A stretch of DNA of 8,589 nt from JBBRUG01 sp038247995. GTDB lineage: Bacteria > Chloroflexota > Chloroflexia > Chloroflexales > Chloroflexaceae. The notes beneath the pieces are model-generated. The model ran no database searches, had not been told where the DNA came from, and was given only the letters and a program-made list of their open reading frames with translations. The position numbers were made by a program, and so were the translations under genes. The stretch spans positions 1 through 8,589 of the forward strand of contig JBBRUG010000269.1 of the NCBI GenBank assembly GCA_038247995.1, written 5' to 3'. Below are positions 5,634 to 8,589 of the stretch, piece by piece; position 1 is the first letter of the stretch; the number at the start of each line of letters is the position of its first letter.

Positions 5634-6758
5634 ATGCGCCATAAAATCTTGCTCACCCTCGCGCTGATTGGTACGTTGTTGCTCGCCGCGTGCGGCCAGC
5701 AAGTGCCGACGGCCGAAGAGATTGTCGAACGGATGGAGACGGCCAATGCGGCCATGCAGGATGTACACGCTGTCGTTGCCGTTACCTTTAACGGCCCCGA
5801 ACAGTCAGGCAACCTGCGCGCCGAGGTGTGGATGCAGCGCACCGGCGCTGTCGACGCCGCCGGGCGGCCGATCAGCCAGCTGCGCGCTGAGGTGCTGGAG
5901 GCCAGTGAGGCCGATGCGGTCGGTAGCTTGATTGTGAGCGACGGCACGACGTTCTGGCTTTACAGCCCCACTGCCAATACCGCCATCACCGGCAGTAGCG
6001 ACGAAATGAAGGATGTGCCCGCCGCCGGCGGCATGGCCACCGACATGCTCCAGGATATTGTGCAGCAAGGGCTCGATGCTTTTGACCTGGAAGTGCTCGG
6101 CGAGGAGCAGGTGGCCGGCAAGAATACCTGGAAAGTGCAGGTGACGCCGAAGCCCGAAACAACCGCACAGCTGCGCCTCGACAGTGTGCTTCAGGGCATG
6201 CTCTGGGTCGATGCAGAGCTGGCGTTGCCGCTGAAGATCAGCCTCGACGCCACCGATTTCGGCCAGGGTATGCTGGAAGTGGAGCAGATTGAACTCAACA
6301 CCGGCCTCAGCGCCGATCTGTTCAGCTTCACGCCGCCGGCCGATGCCGAGATCATTCAGGCCGCCGATCTTGCCGCACAAATGCAGCCGCAGGCCAGTAC
6401 ACTCGAAGAGGCGCGCACCAGCGTTAGCTTCACCCTGCGCGAGCCGACCTACCTGCCGGCAGGCATGGCCCTGACCGAAGTGCGCGTGATGGGCACCAGC
6501 ACGGTTATCCTCAACTATGCCGGCGCCGGCGCCAGCCTGAGTATTGTGCAGAGCAACGAAGATGTCGGCGACGACCGCGAGCCGCCCGCCGGCAGTAATG
6601 TCAGCGAGGTGACTGTCGATGGCGTCCCCGCAACGCTGGTTGAGGGCGCCGATGGTCAGGGTAGCCTGTTAAGCTGGGAAGTGAACGGTGTGCGCTATGT
6701 TGTGGCCGGCACACTCAGTGGCGCCGAAGCTATTCAGGTGGCTGAAGGCTTGGAGTAG
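5634..6758 (+). CDS. Lipoprotein with LolA-like region and DUF4367-like C-terminal domain
   Basis: This is a secreted, lipid-anchored protein of 374 residues. The signal peptide MRHKILLTLALIGTLLLAAC carries a lipobox LAAC with Cys20 as the lipidation site. Residues about 25-235 (VERMETANAAMQDVHAVVAV, VSDGTTFWLYSP, GKNTWKVQV, LWVDAELALPLKIS) follow the LolA/LppX/RseB-like fold, a half-barrel that binds lipid or acyl groups. Residues about 262-374 (REPTYLPAGMALTEV, SWEVNGVRYVVAGTLSGAEA) resemble DUF4367, common in Chloroflexota and Firmicutes surface proteins and often near anti-sigma factors. ATG 5634 is preferred: GGAG at 5624-5627 is six bases upstream and the signal peptide is compact. ATG 5622 (four more residues) is possible, with GGTGGAAG ten bases upstream. 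The ABC ATPase downstream may be functionally linked, by analogy to LolA/LolD, but is separated by a palindrome and its own promoter. Confidence 0.85.
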   Translation: MRHKILLTLALIGTLLLAACGQQVPTAEEIVERMETANAAMQDVHAVVAVTFNGPEQSGNLRAEVWMQRTGAVDAAGRPISQLRAEVLEASEADAVGSLIVSDGTTFWLYSPTANTAITGSSDEMKDVPAAGGMATDMLQDIVQQGLDAFDLEVLGEEQVAGKNTWKVQVTPKPETTAQLRLDSVLQGMLWVDAELALPLKISLDATDFGQGMLEVEQIELNTGLSADLFSFTPPADAEIIQAADLAAQMQPQASTLEEARTSVSFTLREPTYLPAGMALTEVRVMGTSTVILNYAGAGASLSIVQSNEDVGDDREPPAGSNVSEVTVDGVPATLVEGADGQGSLLSWEVNGVRYVVAGTLSGAEAIQVAEGLE

Positions 6759-6760
6759 CT

Positions 6761-6800
6761 TACAAGGCTGGCGACGAGCATGCTCGTCGCCAGCCTTGTA
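6761..6800. repeat. Perfect 40-bp palindrome before the ABC ATPase gene
   Basis: The half-site 6761-6780 (TACAAGGCTGGCGACGAGCA) is followed with no spacer by its exact reverse complement to 6800. It starts two bases after the lipoprotein stop, so it may terminate or protect that transcript. Its last two bases are the first two of the TATAAT box at 6799-6804, so the palindrome covers the whole -35 region of the next gene. This double position allows a terminator, an operator, or both. Confidence 0.92.
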
Positions 6801-6804
6801 TAAT
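6799..6804 (+). promoter_or_regulatory. TATAAT -10 box of the ABC ATPase gene; leaderless transcript likely
   Basis: A perfect TATAAT ends seven bases before ATG 6812. Transcription normally starts about seven bases past the -10, so the mRNA would begin at or next to the ATG. No Shine-Dalgarno is present. No -35 match is visible because the upstream bases belong to the palindrome. Confidence 0.65.
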
Positions 6805-6811
6805 AGAGTGT

Positions 6812-7531
6812 ATGAACTCACCCTTAATCCGCACTAACGCCCTCGCGCGCCGCTACCAACTCGGGAAGACCTTTGTGGACGCCCTGCGCGGGGTTGATCT
6901 TGAGGTGCAGTCCGGTGAGTTTGTCGCCCTCGTCGGCCCGAGCGGCAGCGGCAAATCCACCCTCTTGCACCTGATCGGCGGCCTGGTGCGCCCAACCGGC
7001 GGCGAAATCTGGGTTAACGACCTGGAGTTGGGCCGCGCCAGCGACAATAAACTGGTGGTTTACCGCCGCGATACTCTCGGTTTCATTTTCCAGAGCTTCA
7101 ATCTGCTGCCGATCAAGACCGCATGGGAGAATGTGGCCGTGCCGCTGATGCTCAGCAACAAGCCCCAGGCTGAACGCCGCACCCGCGCCGTCGAACTGCT
7201 TGGCCAGCTTGGCCTCGGCGAACGCATCGATCATCGCCCTGCCGAACTCAGTGGCGGCGAACAACAGCGCGTCGCGATCGCCCGCGCCCTTGCTAACCGC
7301 CCGCGGCTACTCATCGCCGACGAACCCACCGGCAACCTCGATAGCCGCACCGGCACCGAGATTATGCGCCTGCTGCGCAACCTCGTGCGCGACGAAGGAC
7401 TTACCTTGCTGCTCGTCACCCACGACCCGAGCGTCGCCAGTTATGCCGATCGAATCGTGCGCCTGCGCGACGGTGAAATCGAAGGCGTCGAGACAAATAT
7501 TGCGCCGAATGAGGTGGTCGAAATGTCGTAA
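6812..7531 (+). CDS. ABC transporter ATP-binding protein (LolD/MacB type)
   Basis: This 239-residue ATPase has all motifs in order: Walker A GPSGSGKST (42-50), Q-loop FQSFNLLP (93-100; Gln94), signature LSGGEQQR (146-153), Walker B LLIADEP (166-172, catalytic Glu171), D-loop GNLDS (174-178) and H-loop THD (His204). The SFNLLP and ADEPTGNLDS wording places it in the LolD/MacB/FtsE (type VII) group, whose members drive mechanotransmission across the membrane rather than plain import. The membrane partner (MacB/FtsX-like permease) is not next to it: 7532-7697 is repeat-rich and the next gene is a HAD hydrolase. The preceding lipoprotein with a LolA-like domain may be the extracytoplasmic partner (inference). 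It is probably transcribed from its own TATAAT box as a leaderless mRNA. Confidence 0.93.
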   Translation: MNSPLIRTNALARRYQLGKTFVDALRGVDLEVQSGEFVALVGPSGSGKSTLLHLIGGLVRPTGGEIWVNDLELGRASDNKLVVYRRDTLGFIFQSFNLLPIKTAWENVAVPLMLSNKPQAERRTRAVELLGQLGLGERIDHRPAELSGGEQQRVAIARALANRPRLLIADEPTGNLDSRTGTEIMRLLRNLVRDEGLTLLLVTHDPSVASYADRIVRLRDGEIEGVETNIAPNEVVEMS

Positions 7532-7580
7532 GCCGTAGGCGCGACCACAAGGGTCGCCCCTACGGCGTCGCCCCTACGGC
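7532..7580 (+). repeat. Imperfect hairpin plus tandem 14-mer after the ABC ATPase gene
   Basis: Starting right after the TAA stop, 7532-7546 pairs with 7552-7566 (14 of 15 positions) around an ACAAG loop. The 14 bases GTCGCCCCTACGGC at 7553-7566 are then repeated exactly at 7567-7580. I recall similar GTCGCCCCTAC-type intergenic repeats in Chloroflexus/Roseiflexus-like genomes (recalled, not checked). It may also act as the 3' end of the ATPase transcript. Confidence 0.75.
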
Positions 7581-7600
7581 CATGCCCGCAGCCCACGTAA

Positions 7601-7668
7601 GGTCGAAGCAGCGTCACCCGTTGATCTTCTGGCTACTCCGCTTATTCCCAACGAGCGCTGCTTCGGCC
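7601..7668. repeat. Spaced inverted repeat upstream of the HAD gene
   Basis: GGTCGAAGCAGCG (7601-7613) and CGCTGCTTCGGCC (7656-7668) pair over 13 bases with one G-U, around 42 bases. The flanks extend the similarity (CGTAAGG outside the left arm, CCTAACG outside the right). The left arm with its flank matches 857-870 at 13 of 14 bases. Terminal inverted repeats around a short unique core would fit a very small non-autonomous element, but no target duplication was found. Confidence 0.55.
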
Positions 7669-7684
7669 CTAACGGGATCGCCGG

Positions 7685-7690
7685 TATAAT
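7685..7690 (+). promoter_or_regulatory. TATAAT -10 box of the HAD gene; leaderless transcript likely
   Basis: A perfect TATAAT is followed by exactly seven bases (ACCCCTT) and ATG 7698, the same spacing as at 6799-6812. No Shine-Dalgarno precedes the ATG and no clear -35 is seen. Confidence 0.65.
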
Positions 7691-7697
7691 ACCCCTT

Positions 7698-8390
7698 ATG
7701 AACATCTCCGCGCTGATCTTCGACTTCGACGGCCTGATGGTCGATACCGAAACGCCTGCCTTCGTCAGTTGGCAACGCATCTACGCCGAGCACGGCCACG
7801 AACTCACCCTGGAGCTCTGGCAGGGCGCGCTCGGCAGCAGCCACGGCTTCGACGCATTAACCCACCTGGCTGAACTGGTGCGCTTCGCCGACCCTGGGCG
7901 CGAACTGGATACCGCACTGCTCGCCGCCGAACGCCAGCGGCTGAAGGCCGAACTCAGCGCCGGCTACGGCTTGCTCCCCGGCGTCGCCGCGTTACTTGAC
8001 GCTGCACAATCCGCTGATTTACCCTGCGCTGTCGCCTCCAGCAGTTCACGCAACTGGGTCGAGGGCTGGCTCGGTCGCCTCGGTGTGCGCGAACGTTTTG
8101 TCACGGTATGCACCGCCGACGATGTAGTGATCACCAAGCCCGACCCGGCACTGTTCCTCCAGGCCGCCGCCGGCCTGGGGTATCCACCTGCCGCTTGCCT
8201 GGTGCTGGAAGACTCGGCCAATGGCGTGCGTGCCGCCCGCGCCGCCGGGTGCCCGGTGGTCGCCGTGCCTGGCCCCACCACCCACCGCCCGACCCTCCCG
8301 CCGGTCGATCTGCTGCTGGAACGGCTCGACGCCATGCCGCTTGCGGCGATCATCGCTGAAATTGAGCACGTGCGAAAGAGCGCACAGTGA
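7698..8390 (+). CDS. HAD-superfamily hydrolase, subfamily IA (beta-phosphoglucomutase / phosphatase type)
   Basis: This 230-residue cytosolic enzyme has motif I FDFDGLMVDTE (8-18), with nucleophile Asp9 and acid/base Asp11; motif II SSS (114-116); motif III Lys147 in ITKPDP; and motif IV LEDSANG (170-176), with the metal-binding pair Glu171-Asp172. The alpha-helical C1 cap lies between about 17 and 90. The DFDGLMVDTE and LEDSxNGVxAAxAAG patterns are typical of the beta-phosphoglucomutase, sugar-phosphate phosphatase and phosphoglycolate phosphatase group; the substrate cannot be assigned. The start ATG 7698 is supported by the TATAAT box seven bases upstream. The stop TGA (8388-8390) overlaps the GTG start of the next gene, indicating translational coupling. 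Confidence 0.94.
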   Translation: MNISALIFDFDGLMVDTETPAFVSWQRIYAEHGHELTLELWQGALGSSHGFDALTHLAELVRFADPGRELDTALLAAERQRLKAELSAGYGLLPGVAALLDAAQSADLPCAVASSSSRNWVEGWLGRLGVRERFVTVCTADDVVITKPDPALFLQAAAGLGYPPAACLVLEDSANGVRAARAAGCPVVAVPGPTTHRPTLPPVDLLLERLDAMPLAAIIAEIEHVRKSAQ

Positions 8391-8589
8391 ACGAACTAAT
8401 CAACCTGCGCGAAGCGGCGCTGAGCCTGGTTACCGGCGGGCGCAACGCTGCAACGCTGAACGAAAAGCCGCCCGCCGGCGCGCTCCCCTCGCCTGTCGCC
8501 CCCGCTGATCTGGCCGTAGCTTTACGCGAACTAAAGATCGCCGCGATCAGCGCCGACGGCGCCCAGGTCGATTATGCGGCATTGACGCA
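8387..8589 (+). CDS. Unrecognised protein, 3' end outside the window
   Basis: An open frame starts at GTG 8387, overlapping the HAD stop in the four bases GTGA, and runs without a stop to the window edge (67 codons). The translation begins MNELINLREAALSLVTGG; then a Pro/Ala-rich stretch (about 28-39) leads into a possible helix-strand ADLAVALRELKIAAISADG (40-58). I do not recognise a family. Its codon use is like that of its neighbours, and the overlap suggests it is cotranscribed with and translationally coupled to the HAD gene. Functional links to the HAD enzyme are therefore plausible but unproven. Confidence 0.7.
   Translation, partial: MNELINLREAALSLVTGGRNAATLNEKPPAGALPSPVAPADLAVALRELKIAAISADGAQVDYAALT

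Noticed and set aside
5805..6380. Minus-strand open frame (191 codons) inside the lipoprotein gene
   Set aside because: The translation is His/Gly-rich without recognisable motifs, and the plus-strand lipoprotein has a signal peptide and domains.
7601..7668. Miniature insertion element with terminal inverted repeats
   Set aside because: The arms are short and imperfect, no target-site duplication is visible, and no second full copy occurs in the window; kept only as an inverted repeat.

Overview
The window is a GC-rich (about 60%) bacterial chromosomal segment with tightly packed genes. The gene set points to Chloroflexota, probably class Chloroflexia: a CUAEP-tail radical SAM protein, a LolA/DUF4367-type lipoprotein, zinc-ribbon mini-proteins, intergenic filler of the type GTCGCCCCTACGGC, and TATAAT boxes seven bases from the ATG. 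This placement is inference, because no rRNA or other phylogenetic marker is present.

Layout. Positions 1-856 (+) hold the 3' part of a radical SAM gene. It does not end at the in-frame TGA at 812-814. That TGA lies in Cys-TGA-Ala-Glu-Pro, the CUAEP tail of a predicted selenoprotein family, and is followed at the right distance by a SECIS-like hairpin with a GGU apical loop. The reading frame then closes at TAG 854-856. At 898-2133 (+) follows an ATP-grasp ligase of the L-amino-acid-ligase type, probably in the same operon. A strong inverted repeat at 2126-2164 separates it from a convergent YggX-type protein (2174-2485, -). Positions 2553-3194 (+) encode a short formyltransferase-fold protein that keeps the Asn/His/Asp catalytic triad, followed by six GAGAGCS heptamers.

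Three genes lie on the minus strand: msrA (5304-4759), a tandem-GGDEF protein (4694-3642) and a zinc-ribbon mini-protein (3503-3297). All are closely spaced and may be cotranscribed from the 5305-5621 divergent spacer. That spacer contains a perfect 20-bp hairpin. On the other side, 5634-6758 (+) is a LolA-like/DUF4367 lipoprotein. A perfect 40-bp palindrome leads directly into a TATAAT box and a LolD/MacB-type ABC ATPase (6812-7531, +) with no permease beside it. Intergenic repeats follow, then a HAD hydrolase (7698-8390, +), again with TATAAT seven bases from its ATG. The start of an unrecognised gene overlaps its stop by a GTGA junction and runs off the window.

How they fit together. The best candidate for an unexplored system is the radical SAM selenoprotein plus ATP-grasp ligase pair, which looks like two steps of a small-molecule or peptide-modifying pathway of unknown product. 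MsrA and YggX both relate to oxidative stress. The remaining genes are household or regulatory functions with no obvious shared pathway.
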